NCBI GenBank assembly: GCA_000620545.1 | Contig: JIBA01000017.1 | Span: 124,001-188,000, forward strand | Length of the DNA stretch: 64,000 nt | Direction of reading: 5' to 3' | Source: Intrasporangiaceae bacterium URHB0013 | Lineage (GTDB): Bacteria; Actinomycetota; Actinomycetes; Actinomycetales; Dermatophilaceae | Part shown: one piece after another, positions 33,699 to 41,853 of the stretch | Position numbering within the stretch: position 1 is the stretch's first letter | How the letters are laid out: each line of letters starts with the position of its first letter | Translations under genes and position numbers: made by a program | Notes under the pieces: generated by a model | What the model was told of the DNA's origin: nothing | What the model saw: only the letters and a program-made list of their open reading frames with translations | Databases searched by the model: none

Positions 33699-34417
33699 GA
33701 CCAGACTTCCTGCGTGTCGGTGGGGTGGATGAGGTTGTGGAAGACCGTCTCGAGGTCGGTGCCGTCGGCGACGAGGTCGTGGACCGGGCCGGCGGCCGCG
33801 AGCCTGCCGTGGTCGATGACGACGAGGTCGTCGGACACGGCTGTGACCTCGCTGAGCAGGTGGCTCGAGAGGAACACGGTGCCGCCGGCGTCCGCGAAGG
33901 ACCGCAGGAAGCGACGCATGTCGCGGATGCCGTCCGGGTCGAGGCCGTTCAGCGGTTCGTCGAGGATGAGGACGGACGGGTCACCCACGAGGGCGGAGGC
34001 CAGTGCGAGCCGCTGCCGCATCCCGAGGGAGAAGCCGCCGACCCGACGGCCCGCGGCGGCTCCGAGACCGAAGCGGTCGAGGAGGTGGTCTGCCGTGCCG
34101 GTCGACACGCCGGCTTGCATGGCGGTCAGGCGGATGTGGTTGCGGGCGGAGCGGTTCGGGTGGAACCCCTGGTCGAGGACCGCACCGATGACCCGCGTCG
34201 GGTGCGGCAGGTCGGCGTAGCGCACGCCGTCGATGGTCGCCGTCCCGCTGGTCGGGTCGGCGAGACCGAGCATGATCCGCATGCTCGTCGTCTTGCCGGC
34301 GCCGTTGACGCCGAGGAAGGCGGTGACGCGACCGGGCAGCGCCGTGGCGGTGAATCCGTCGAGGACGGTCACGGGGCCGTACTGCTTGCTGAGCTGGTGG
34401 AACGAGAGGGTTGGCAT
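33695..34417 (-). CDS. ABC transporter ATP-binding protein
   Basis: 240 residues. Walker A GVNGAGKTTSM (about 36-46), signature FSLGMRQRLALASALV with the LSGGQ variant FSLGM, Walker B VLILDEPLNGLDPDG and the switch His in SSHLLSEV are all intact. The type matches drug/lantibiotic exporters such as CcmA/NatA-like ATPases. ATG 34417 is preceded by AGGAG at about 10 bases. It is coupled to the downstream permease and divergent from the histidine kinase gene; the 200-bp gap has no further gene. Confidence 0.93.
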   Translation of the reverse strand: MPTLSFHQLSKQYGPVTVLDGFTATALPGRVTAFLGVNGAGKTTSMRIMLGLADPTSGTATIDGVRYADLPHPTRVIGAVLDQGFHPNRSARNHIRLTAMQAGVSTGTADHLLDRFGLGAAAGRRVGGFSLGMRQRLALASALVGDPSVLILDEPLNGLDPDGIRDMRRFLRSFADAGGTVFLSSHLLSEVTAVSDDLVVIDHGRLAAAGPVHDLVADGTDLETVFHNLIHPTDTQEVWS

Positions 34418-34617
34418 CGCGGTGAGCTCCTGTGTCGGGCCGGTTCTGGCTGACACCAACGATCCGGCTCGGCACGGTCCCGGGTCGTCGGCCCAGCGGC
34501 CGAGCCTCGGCATGCACCCATGGGCGGTGCGGGCGCCGACGGACCGGACGGCATACGCCCCGAGGCGTACGCCTGAAAGCCGATCCAGCGGCCTTTGCCG
34601 GTGCCTACTGTGCAGGT

Positions 34618-35790
34618 ATGGCCATGCCCGCTCGCCGAGGTCTGCCCCGGATCGACCCGCGGCTCTTCGATGCGATCGTCTCCGTCGCGCTGTTCCTGCT
34701 GCTGGTGCTGTCGTTCGGGGCAACGGTCCACCCAGGCCAGCGGCCGGTGGATGCGTGGGCGTGGGTGCTCGGGGTGCTCCTGACCGCTCCCTACGCCCTG
34801 CACCGACGGCTGCCGTCGACATCGGTCGCCATGAGCTTGACTGCGCTGCTAGCTTTTTCGCTTCTGCACTACGCGCCCTACCCCGGCGTCAGTGTCTTCG
34901 TGCTCCTCTTCGGGATCGCGTTGCACGGACGGCGTCGCGACTCGCTCCTCGCCTTTGCAGCGACGGTCGCCGCCTTTGTCGTGGGGCTGCTCGCCCAGCC
35001 CGCCGGTGTCGTCGCCGTCAGCGACGTCATCTCCACCCTGCTCGCCACCGCCGTGGCCTGGCTCGCGGGCGACAACCTCCGCCAGCGGCGGCTGCGTTGG
35101 GCTTCGCTGGAGGAACGGACGCGGATGCTCGAGCGGGAGCGGGAGGACCGCGACCGGGCGGCGGTGGCGGCCGAGCGGCTGCGCATCGCCCGGGAGCTGC
35201 ACGACGTCGTGGCTCACTCCATGTCGCTCATCGCGGTGCAGGCGGGAGTCGGCCGGCACGTCATCGACTCGGACGTCACTGCGGCGCGGTCGGCTCTCAG
35301 CGTCATCGAGTCGACCAGCAGGGACGCACTGACGGAGATGCGGCGGATGCTCGGTGTCCTGCGCAGCGGCGACGGTGTGGTCGACCTGCGACCAGTGCCC
35401 GGGCTCCGGGACGTGGGCGCCCTGGTGGCGGAGACCCGTCGGGCGGGGATGGGGGTCACGCTCGACACCGCCACTGCGCTCACCGACCTCCCGACGGGAG
35501 TGGACCTGGCCGCATACCGCGTCGTGCAGGAGTCCCTGACCAACGTGCTCAAGCACGGCGGACCGGTGGCTCACGTGAGGATCGCGTGCTCGACGGACCG
35601 GGTCGAGCTCGAGGTGACCGACGACGGTCGCCCGCCGGCGGCTGGGGCGCCTTCGCGGGACGCGGGGCACGGGCTCGTCGGGATGCGGGAGCGCATCGAG
35701 CTCTACGGCGGACGCCTGGAAGCGGGTCCCCGCCCCGGCGGAGGTTTCCGGGTGCACGCCACCCTGCCGTATGCCGTGGGGCCGTCATGA
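34618..35790 (+). CDS. Sensor histidine kinase (HisKA_3 / NarL-partner type)
   Basis: 390 residues. Four to five membrane segments (about 20-150) form a short sensor with little extracellular sequence, as in intramembrane-sensing kinases. A coiled coil (RMLEREREDRDRAAVAAERLR) leads to the phospho-acceptor His at about 194 in RELHDVVAHS. An HATPase_c domain follows with VQESLTNVLKH (N box) and DAGHGLVGMRERIELYGG (G box). The stop overlaps the response regulator ATG (ATGA). With the divergent ABC exporter it resembles LiaSR- or DesKR-like envelope stress modules. Confidence 0.92.
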   Translation: MAMPARRGLPRIDPRLFDAIVSVALFLLLVLSFGATVHPGQRPVDAWAWVLGVLLTAPYALHRRLPSTSVAMSLTALLAFSLLHYAPYPGVSVFVLLFGIALHGRRRDSLLAFAATVAAFVVGLLAQPAGVVAVSDVISTLLATAVAWLAGDNLRQRRLRWASLEERTRMLEREREDRDRAAVAAERLRIARELHDVVAHSMSLIAVQAGVGRHVIDSDVTAARSALSVIESTSRDALTEMRRMLGVLRSGDGVVDLRPVPGLRDVGALVAETRRAGMGVTLDTATALTDLPTGVDLAAYRVVQESLTNVLKHGGPVAHVRIACSTDRVELEVTDDGRPPAAGAPSRDAGHGLVGMRERIELYGGRLEAGPRPGGGFRVHATLPYAVGPS

Positions 35791-36467
35791 CAGCGGTGGT
35801 GCGAGTCGTCGTGGTGGACGACCAGGCGCTGTTGCGTGGCGCCTTCCGGCTCCTCGTGGACTCGGCACCCGATCTGGAGGTCGTCGGGGAAGGCGAGAAC
35901 GGCGCCGAGGCCGTCGCCCTGGTGGGTGAGCTGAGGCCGGACGTCGTCCTCATGGACATCCGCATGCCGGTCATGGACGGGCTGGCGGCGACCCGTGCGA
36001 TCGCGGAGCTGGGTGTCGGGACGCGGGTGCTCGTGCTGACGACCTTCGACCTCGACGAGTATGTCTTCGGAGCGCTGCGGGCCGGCGCGAGTGGCTTCCT
36101 GCTCAAGGACACTCCCCCGGCTCAGCTGCTCGACGGGATCCGGGTGATTGCGCGGGGCGAGTCACTGCTCGGGCCCAGCGTGACCCGGCAGCTGATCGCG
36201 GAGTTCGTCCGGCGGAAGCCATCGGTGGATGACGTGTCGTCCGATGCGCCGGCATCGCTGGCTGCGCTGACCGAACGGGAACGGGAGGTGTTGGTGCTGG
36301 TGGCGCGCGGCCTGACGAACCAGGAGATCGGAGAAGAGCTCTTCGTGACACCGGCAACCGCCAAGACGCACGTCAGCAGACTGCTGATGAAGCTCGGCGC
36401 CCGTGACCGGACGCAGCTCGTCGTGATGGCCTACGAGAGCGGCCTCGTCGAGCCTCACACATCCTGA
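35787..36467 (+). CDS. NarL/LuxR-family response regulator
   Basis: 226 residues. The receiver domain shows Asp11-Asp12, the phospho-acceptor Asp57 (VVLMDIRMP), Thr in LTTFD and Lys in LLKD. The LuxR-type HTH is near the C-terminus (LTEREREVLVLVARGLTNQEIGEELFV then AKTHVSRLLMKLGARDR). It is translated with the upstream kinase. It probably controls the divergent ABC exporter promoter in 34418-34617 and its own operon (inference). A very strong hairpin follows 45 bp after the stop. Confidence 0.94.
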   Translation: MTAVVRVVVVDDQALLRGAFRLLVDSAPDLEVVGEGENGAEAVALVGELRPDVVLMDIRMPVMDGLAATRAIAELGVGTRVLVLTTFDLDEYVFGALRAGASGFLLKDTPPAQLLDGIRVIARGESLLGPSVTRQLIAEFVRRKPSVDDVSSDAPASLAALTEREREVLVLVARGLTNQEIGEELFVTPATAKTHVSRLLMKLGARDRTQLVVMAYESGLVEPHTS

Positions 36468-36511
36468 ATCCATCCGAGACAAGACGATCGGTCGAGAATC
36501 AGTTCGTTCAC

Positions 36512-36551
36512 ACGAAGGGCCCGGACGGCGAATGCCGTCCGGGCCCTTCGT
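36512..36551. terminator. Strong bidirectional terminator
   Basis: A perfect 18-bp stem (ACGAAGGGCCCGGACGGC and its complement) with a GAAT tetraloop in the convergent gap between the response regulator and nrdJ. The arms end in ACGAA/TTCGT rather than a T-tract. Confidence 0.88.
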
Positions 36552-36564
36552 CACTCACGGACTA

Positions 36565-39489
36565 TCAGCTGCAGCCGCTGGTGCTTCCGCAGCCCTCGCA
36601 GACGTAGCAGGAGCCGGCGGGGCGCATCTTGGTGCCACAGGTCATGCAGATCGGTGCGTCGGCGGTGATACCGCCGAACTTCTCGAGCAGCTCGGCCGAG
36701 CTGTGCACGTCCGAGGACGTCTCGCGGGCGGAAGCTGCGCCGGCGCCGGACTTGACCTCGGCGGCGTCGAGCTCGCCCTTGGCCGACTCCTCGGCCTTGT
36801 GCTCCGCCTTCTTCGAGACCGGGGCCGACTGCTGAAGCGACTCGAGCTCGTCCTCGAGGTCCTCGTCGGACTCGTCGGAGTCGGTCGACTCGTAGGAGCC
36901 GGTCTCGATCTGACGGGCCCGCTCCGCTGCCGTGTGGATACCCATGAAGGAGCGGGTGTCGAAGTCGAGGTAGTCGAGCGCCAGGCGGCGGAAGACGTAG
37001 TCCATGATCGACTGCGCCATGCGCACGTCCGGGTCGTCCGTCAGGCCGGCCGGCTCGAAACGGAGGTTGGTGAACTTCTCCACGAACGTCTCGAGCGGCA
37101 CGCCGTACTGCAGACCGATCGACACGGCGATGGAGAAGGCGTCCATCACGCCGGCCAGGGTCGAGCCCTGCTTGCCGAACTTGAGGAAGATCTCGCCGAG
37201 CTGCTGGTCGTCGTAGGTGCCCGCCGTGAGGTAGCCCTCGGCACCACCGACGGCGAATGACGTCGTCTGTGAGGTGCGGCGCTTCGGCAGGCGACGACGG
37301 ACCGGGCGGTACTCGATGACCTTCTCGACCTTGACCTCGGCCGCAGCGGCGTCCGCGGCAGCCTTGTTGTCCTTTGCCGTCGAGCCACCGTCGGACAGCG
37401 GCTGACCGACCTTGCAGTTGTCGCGGTAGATCGCGAGCGCCTTGATGCCGAGCTTCCAGCCCTGCATGTAGACATCCTGGATCTCCTCGACCGTGGCGGT
37501 CTCGGGCAGGTTGACCGTCTTGGAGATGGCACCTGACAGGAACGGCTGCGTCGCGGCCATCATGCGCACGTGGCCCATGGCCGAGATCGAGCGCGCGCCC
37601 ATGGCGGTGTCGAAGACCTCGTAGTGCTCCGGCTTGAGTCCCGGGGCGTCGATGACGTGACCCTTGTCGGCGATGTACTCGACGATGGCCTCGATCGACT
37701 CCTGCTGGTAGCCGAGCTTCTTGAGCGCACGCGGGATGGTGAGGTTGACGATCTGCATCGAGCCGCCACCGACGAGCTTCTTGAACTTGACCAGCGAGAA
37801 GTCCGGCTCGATGCCGGTCGTGTCGCAGTCCATCATGAAGCCGATGGTGCCGGTCGGGGCGAGCACCGAGGCCTGAGCGTTGCGGTAGCCGTGCTTCTCA
37901 CCGAGCTTGACGACGTCGTCCCACGCCTTCGTCGCGAGCTTGTGGACATCGGAGTCCATCGCGTCGAGGGTCTTGATGTTGTCGTTGGCGGCCTGGTGCT
38001 TGCGCATGACCCGCTTGTGGGCGTCCGCGTTGCGCGCGTAGCCGGCGTACGCGCCGACGACCGAGGCCATCTCGGCGGAACGCTTGTAGGCGGCACCGGT
38101 GAGCAGCGACGTGATCGAGGCGGCGAGCGCACGGCCACCCTCGGAGTCGTAGCCGTGACCGGTGGCCATGAGCAGCGCACCGAGGTTGGCGTAGCCGATG
38201 CCGAGCTGGCGGTAGTTGCGCGTCGTCTCGCCGATGGGCTCGGTCGGGAAGTCCGCGAAGCAGATGGAGATGTCCATCGCGGTGATGACGAGCTCGACGA
38301 CCTTCTGGAACGTGACGGCGTCGAACGTGTCGTCGTCGCGCAGGAACTTCAGCAGGTTGAGCGAGGCGAGGTTGCACGACGAGTTGTCGAGCGACATGTA
38401 CTCGGAGCACGGGTTGGACGCGGTGATGCGGCCCGTCTCCGGGTTGGTGTGCCACGCGTTGATCGTGTCGTCGTACTGGATGCCCGGGTCGGCGCACTCC
38501 CACGCGGCCTTGGCGATCTTGCCGAAGAGCTCACGCGCGTCGACGGTGTCGATGACCGAGCCGTCGCCGCGCGAGCGCAGCCCGAACTCCGTGCCGTCCT
38601 CGACGGCCTTCATGAACTCGTCGTTGACGCGGACCGAGTTGTTGGCGTTCTGGTACTGGACGGACACGATGTCCTTGCCGCCCAGGTCCATGTCGAACCC
38701 GGCGTCGCGCAGGGCGCGGATCTTGTCCTCCTCGCGCGCCTTCGTCTCGACGAACTCCTCGATGTCGGGGTGGTCGACGTCGAGCACGACCATCTTGGCC
38801 GCACGACGCGTGGCGCCGCCCGACTTGATCGTGCCCGCGGACGCGTCGGCGCCGCGCATGAAGGAGACGGGGCCCGAAGCCGTGCCACCCGATGAGAGCA
38901 GCTCCTTGGAGGAGCGGATGCGGGAGAGGTTGAGGCCGGCGCCGGAGCCGCCCTGGAAGATCTTGCCCTCCTCCTTGTACCAGTTGAGGATCGAGTCCAT
39001 GGAGTCGTCGACGGCCAGGATGAAACAGGCGGAGACCTGCTGCGGGCTCTTGGTCCCGACGTTGAACCACACGGGAGAGTTGAACGAGAAGACCTGGTGC
39101 AGCAAGGCATACGTCAGCTCGTGCTCGAAGATCTCGGCGTCATCCGGCGCGGCGAAGTAGCCGTTGCTCTTGCCGGCGGCGACGTAGGTCAGCACGACGC
39201 GGTCGATGAGCTGCTTGAGCGAGACCTCGCGGGCGGCGGTGCCGACGGCGCCGCGGAAGTACTTGGTGGTGACGATCGTGCTGGCGTTGACCGACCAGAA
39301 GTCGGGGAACTCGACCCCGCGCTGCTCGAAGATCGTCTCCCCCGTCTTCCAGTTCTGCTGGACGACGTCGCGCTTCTCCCACGTCACCTCGTCGTACGGG
39401 TGCACGCCGGGCGTGGTGTAGATGCGCTCGATCTGGACGCCCTTGGCGCCTGCCTTCGAGCGTGAGCTGCGGTTACCGATCTCCGTCAT
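36565..39489 (-). CDS. nrdJ: Adenosylcobalamin-dependent (class II) ribonucleotide reductase
   Basis: 974 residues. It reduces ribonucleotides to deoxyribonucleotides using a B12-generated radical and no metal-radical subunit. The barrel carries NSPVWFNVG, NPCSEYMSLDNSSCNLASLN with active-site Cys, and the phosphate-binding VLAPTGTIGFMMDCDTTG. The C-terminal tail has an acidic linker and a zinc ribbon (CMTCGTKM...CYVCEGCG) that serves in redox exchange. I chose ATG 39489 (MTEIGNRSS); an upstream extension to 39627 runs into the nrdR spacer. It follows nrdR on the same strand, so repression by NrdR is expected. No cobalamin riboswitch is seen upstream. Confidence 0.96.
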   Translation of the reverse strand: MTEIGNRSSRSKAGAKGVQIERIYTTPGVHPYDEVTWEKRDVVQQNWKTGETIFEQRGVEFPDFWSVNASTIVTTKYFRGAVGTAAREVSLKQLIDRVVLTYVAAGKSNGYFAAPDDAEIFEHELTYALLHQVFSFNSPVWFNVGTKSPQQVSACFILAVDDSMDSILNWYKEEGKIFQGGSGAGLNLSRIRSSKELLSSGGTASGPVSFMRGADASAGTIKSGGATRRAAKMVVLDVDHPDIEEFVETKAREEDKIRALRDAGFDMDLGGKDIVSVQYQNANNSVRVNDEFMKAVEDGTEFGLRSRGDGSVIDTVDARELFGKIAKAAWECADPGIQYDDTINAWHTNPETGRITASNPCSEYMSLDNSSCNLASLNLLKFLRDDDTFDAVTFQKVVELVITAMDISICFADFPTEPIGETTRNYRQLGIGYANLGALLMATGHGYDSEGGRALAASITSLLTGAAYKRSAEMASVVGAYAGYARNADAHKRVMRKHQAANDNIKTLDAMDSDVHKLATKAWDDVVKLGEKHGYRNAQASVLAPTGTIGFMMDCDTTGIEPDFSLVKFKKLVGGGSMQIVNLTIPRALKKLGYQQESIEAIVEYIADKGHVIDAPGLKPEHYEVFDTAMGARSISAMGHVRMMAATQPFLSGAISKTVNLPETATVEEIQDVYMQGWKLGIKALAIYRDNCKVGQPLSDGGSTAKDNKAAADAAAAEVKVEKVIEYRPVRRRLPKRRTSQTTSFAVGGAEGYLTAGTYDDQQLGEIFLKFGKQGSTLAGVMDAFSIAVSIGLQYGVPLETFVEKFTNLRFEPAGLTDDPDVRMAQSIMDYVFRRLALDYLDFDTRSFMGIHTAAERARQIETGSYESTDSDESDEDLEDELESLQQSAPVSKKAEHKAEESAKGELDAAEVKSGAGAASARETSSDVHSSAELLEKFGGITADAPICMTCGTKMRPAGSCYVCEGCGSTSGCS

Positions 39490-39583
39490 GTCGTGCGGCC
39501 TCCCTGACCGAATCTGCTGCTGGGAACGAGTCTTGCGCGAAGCACCGACAGTGCGGGTGCCCCGGACGTGCTGTGGAGGGTGG

Positions 39584-40081
39584 TTACCGCTGGGCGCCGA
39601 GCTGGGGCGAAGCGGTGGGCTCCTCACCCAGCGCGTCGTGCTCGGCTCGAAGGAGCGCGATGGCTCCCTCGAAGTCCTCGAGGCTCTCCCACGCCTGGTA
39701 GACGCTGGCGAACCTCAGGTATGCGACCTCGTCGAGCTCGCGGAGCGGTTCGAGGACGGCCATGCCGACCTCGTGCGCCTCGATCTCGGCGTTTCCCTGG
39801 GACCGGATCGTCTCCTCGACCTTCTGGGCGAGAAGGGCCAGGTCGTCCTCGCTGACGGGCCGGCCCTGGCATGACTTGCGCACGCCGGAGAGGACCTTGG
39901 CCCGGCTGAACGGCTCGGAGGCGCCCGACCGCTTGATCACGTTGAGGCTCGAGGTCTCGAGCGTCGTGAAGCGTCGGTTGCACTCGGGACACTGCCGACG
40001 GCGTCTGATGCAGGCGCCGTCGTCCGTGGTGCGCGAGTCGATGACCCGCGAGTCGGTGTGACGACAGAACGGACAGTGCAC
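39584..40081 (-). CDS. nrdR: Transcriptional repressor NrdR
   Basis: 165 residues. The N-terminal zinc ribbon (CPFC at 3-6, CPEC at about 31-34) and the following ATP-cone domain ([29 protein letters not shown]) are full length. It senses dATP/ATP and represses ribonucleotide reductase genes at NrdR boxes. The start is GTG 40081 with GAAGGTGA upstream. nrdJ follows 94 bp later. Candidate NrdR boxes lie at 40255-40302. The C-terminal tail ([13 protein letters not shown]) extends a little past the usual end. Confidence 0.96.
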   Translation of the reverse strand: MHCPFCRHTDSRVIDSRTTDDGACIRRRRQCPECNRRFTTLETSSLNVIKRSGASEPFSRAKVLSGVRKSCQGRPVSEDDLALLAQKVEETIRSQGNAEIEAHEVGMAVLEPLRELDEVAYLRFASVYQAWESLEDFEGAIALLRAEHDALGEEPTASPQLGAQR

Positions 40082-40529
40082 GTCTGGTCACCTTCCCTTC
40101 CCCGAGACCCAGTCGTTCAACGGTTCCAGGCGCTCCCGCATGCCGCCATCCACCGTTCCCGGGGCCACCGCCGGTGTTCGTGGGACCGGCCGGGGCTGGG
40201 GATGGATCTGGGGACGACATGGGGATGACCTGTGCGTAACCCCCGCTTGGTTGGGGACTACATGTGGACATCTTACATCCATGTAACTACTAGATGTAGG
40301 GGTAACTGTAGGGACGTGTGAACCGCACCGCAAGCACGTGGCGGCAGCCCGGCGCGTCGTGCCGCTGACCTGCGCAAACGTCACAGCAGTCCCACACGCC
40401 TCGGCGTGTCGCGACGCCCGTCATCCCAACATCTAGGGGTGAAGAGACGCGCGCCCACCCTCATCTACGGGTCCGCGAGCGTATGCCGTCACCCCTCGAC
40501 GGCGGTCAACCTGGCCCTGTCGGGTTGGC
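40082..40529. other. Long non-coding spacer upstream of nrdR
   Basis: 448 bp without a credible gene. It holds the AT-rich probable nrdR promoter with NrdR boxes (about 40250-40310), a 7-bp hairpin ACACGCC-TC-GGCGTGT (40393-40408), and CAACATCTAG at 40426-40435, which repeats the core of the second NrdR box. The last 90 bp is the 3' region of the cyclic-nucleotide-binding gene and has one CGTATGCC (40480). Confidence 0.7.
40255..40302 (-). promoter_or_regulatory. Candidate NrdR box pair
   Basis: Two 16-bp sites (40255-40270 containing CTACATGTGG; 40287-40302 containing, on the minus strand, CTACATCTAG) resemble the NrdR consensus acaCwAtATaTwGtgt. Their centres are 32 bp apart, about three helical turns, the spacing typical of NrdR box pairs. 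Each has at least two core mismatches, so this is suggestive. Confidence 0.5.
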
Positions 40530-40958
40530 TCACTCGGGCACGGTCTCGCCGACCTGCGACTCCAGCATGCGCACGCGCGAGACGAGGCCTTTGAGGAGCA
40601 GCAGGGCGGTGTGGGGGTGGGAGTCGATGAGGTCGGTGAAGGCCGCCGGCGATAGCCGGAAGGCGCTCAGGCCCTCGGGTCCGCTCGTGACGGTGGCCGT
40701 GCGGCCCGACCCGTCGATGAGCGACATCTCCCCGAAGTAGTCGCCCTTCGACAGCGAGCCCACCGCGCGACCGTCGACATCGACCTCGGCCGAGCCCTCG
40801 AGCAACATCACCATGCCGGCCCCGCGGTCGCCCTGCTTGACGACCGGGACGCCCGGGCTGACCTTCACCGTGGAGCCTCGGGCGATCACCTCGTCGATGA
40901 GCTCGTCGGGCAGCTCGCAGAAGAGCTCGACCGCACACAGCGAGTCCTTCAGGCTCAT
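40530..40958 (-). CDS. Cyclic nucleotide-binding (CNB) domain protein
   Basis: 142 residues made of a single CNB domain. It contains KQGDRGAGMVMLLEGSAEVDVDGRAVGSLSKGDYFGEMSLIDGSGRTATV, with the phosphate-binding cassette GEMSLI-x-GSGRTATV (Glu and Arg conserved as in cAMP binders). There is no C-terminal HTH, so it is not a Crp-type DNA-binding regulator as it stands. ATG 40958 follows GGGAGGC. It may bind cAMP and act through a partner. It lies between nrdR and the DUF1023 operon. Confidence 0.87.
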   Translation of the reverse strand: MSLKDSLCAVELFCELPDELIDEVIARGSTVKVSPGVPVVKQGDRGAGMVMLLEGSAEVDVDGRAVGSLSKGDYFGEMSLIDGSGRTATVTSGPEGLSAFRLSPAAFTDLIDSHPHTALLLLKGLVSRVRMLESQVGETVPE

Positions 40959-41091
40959 GACTTGCCTCCCACACTCGTGGGCCCTCCACGGGCCAGCCCT
41001 TCGACGGTAGTCCTCCGGAGCGGGCGCGGACCGGCATTCGACGAAGCCGAAGCCGTCCGAGACGCGACAGGGCTGCGGCAGCTTCACCCGA

Positions 41092-41853
41092 TCAGCGCCA
41101 TGGACGGCTCGTGGACCGACGTGCGGTTCGACCACCGGGACGGGAAGCAGGGTCACGAGGCCCGCGGCGGAGCTCCCACGTACTCATCGGCCGGCTGGCC
41201 CGGTCGAGGACGACAAGGGCCACGACGAGGGCCAGTGGTGCCCGCACGTCCGTGCGGAGCACCTGCGCGACAAGACCGGCGTACGCCCAGAGCGCCGACC
41301 CGCCGTCCAGCGAGTCACCGACGGCCGACGCGCCCGACCGACCGGCACTGTCGAGCAGCACCGCCGCAGCGAACACCACCGCGTCGGCCAGCGCTGCAAG
41401 GGCTGCCCAGCCCAGACGGCGCATCCCGAACCTCGCGGGACGCATCGGCAGGACCGGACCCGCATCATCAGCACCCACGACCGCTCTCGCTCCCCGCCCC
41501 ATGACCGGTGGGTGCCCGATCGGGCTGAAGAACCGGACCGGGCCCGAGTGACCGGGTCGCATCGGGATCTCGCCCTCGGGATCCGCTGCGGTCAGCGGCT
41601 GTAGCCCGGGCCTCGTGAGCGCCATCGCGAGGACGACCCCGAACCCTACGACCGCGAGCAGGGCGGCGGGCGAGAGCGCGTCGAGCACGCCATCACCGGC
41701 CGCGGTTCCGCCGTCGCTGATCCAGCCGACCATTGCATAGGGCAGTGCCTGCAGCGCGGTCAGCCAGAGACAACCGGCGGCGACGAGACGGTCCCGCCGT
41801 CCGACGCCCGTCACGGGGTACGCGTCTGCCGGCCGGTGGGCGTCGGCGTTCAC
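41092..41853 (-). CDS. Membrane protein of unknown function, last gene of DUF1023 operon
   Basis: 253 residues with about four membrane segments (CLWLTALQALPYAMVGWI, SPAALLAVVGFGVVLAMAL, LGWAALAALADAVVFAAAVLL and VRAPLALVVALVVLDRAS) and a polar loop of some 60 residues between the second and third. The C-terminus is Arg-rich and basic. I recognise no family. Its ATG overlaps the stop of the hydrolase gene (ATGA), so it belongs to the same operon and may anchor, export or protect against the hydrolase (inference). Confidence 0.78.
   Translation of the reverse strand: MNADAHRPADAYPVTGVGRRDRLVAAGCLWLTALQALPYAMVGWISDGGTAAGDGVLDALSPAALLAVVGFGVVLAMALTRPGLQPLTAADPEGEIPMRPGHSGPVRFFSPIGHPPVMGRGARAVVGADDAGPVLPMRPARFGMRRLGWAALAALADAVVFAAAVLLDSAGRSGASAVGDSLDGGSALWAYAGLVAQVLRTDVRAPLALVVALVVLDRASRPMSTWELRRGPRDPASRPGGRTARRSTSRPWR

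Noticed and set aside
39490-40529. Cobalamin riboswitch upstream of nrdJ or nrdR
   Set aside because: I looked for the B12-box and core consensus and saw neither in the two spacers.
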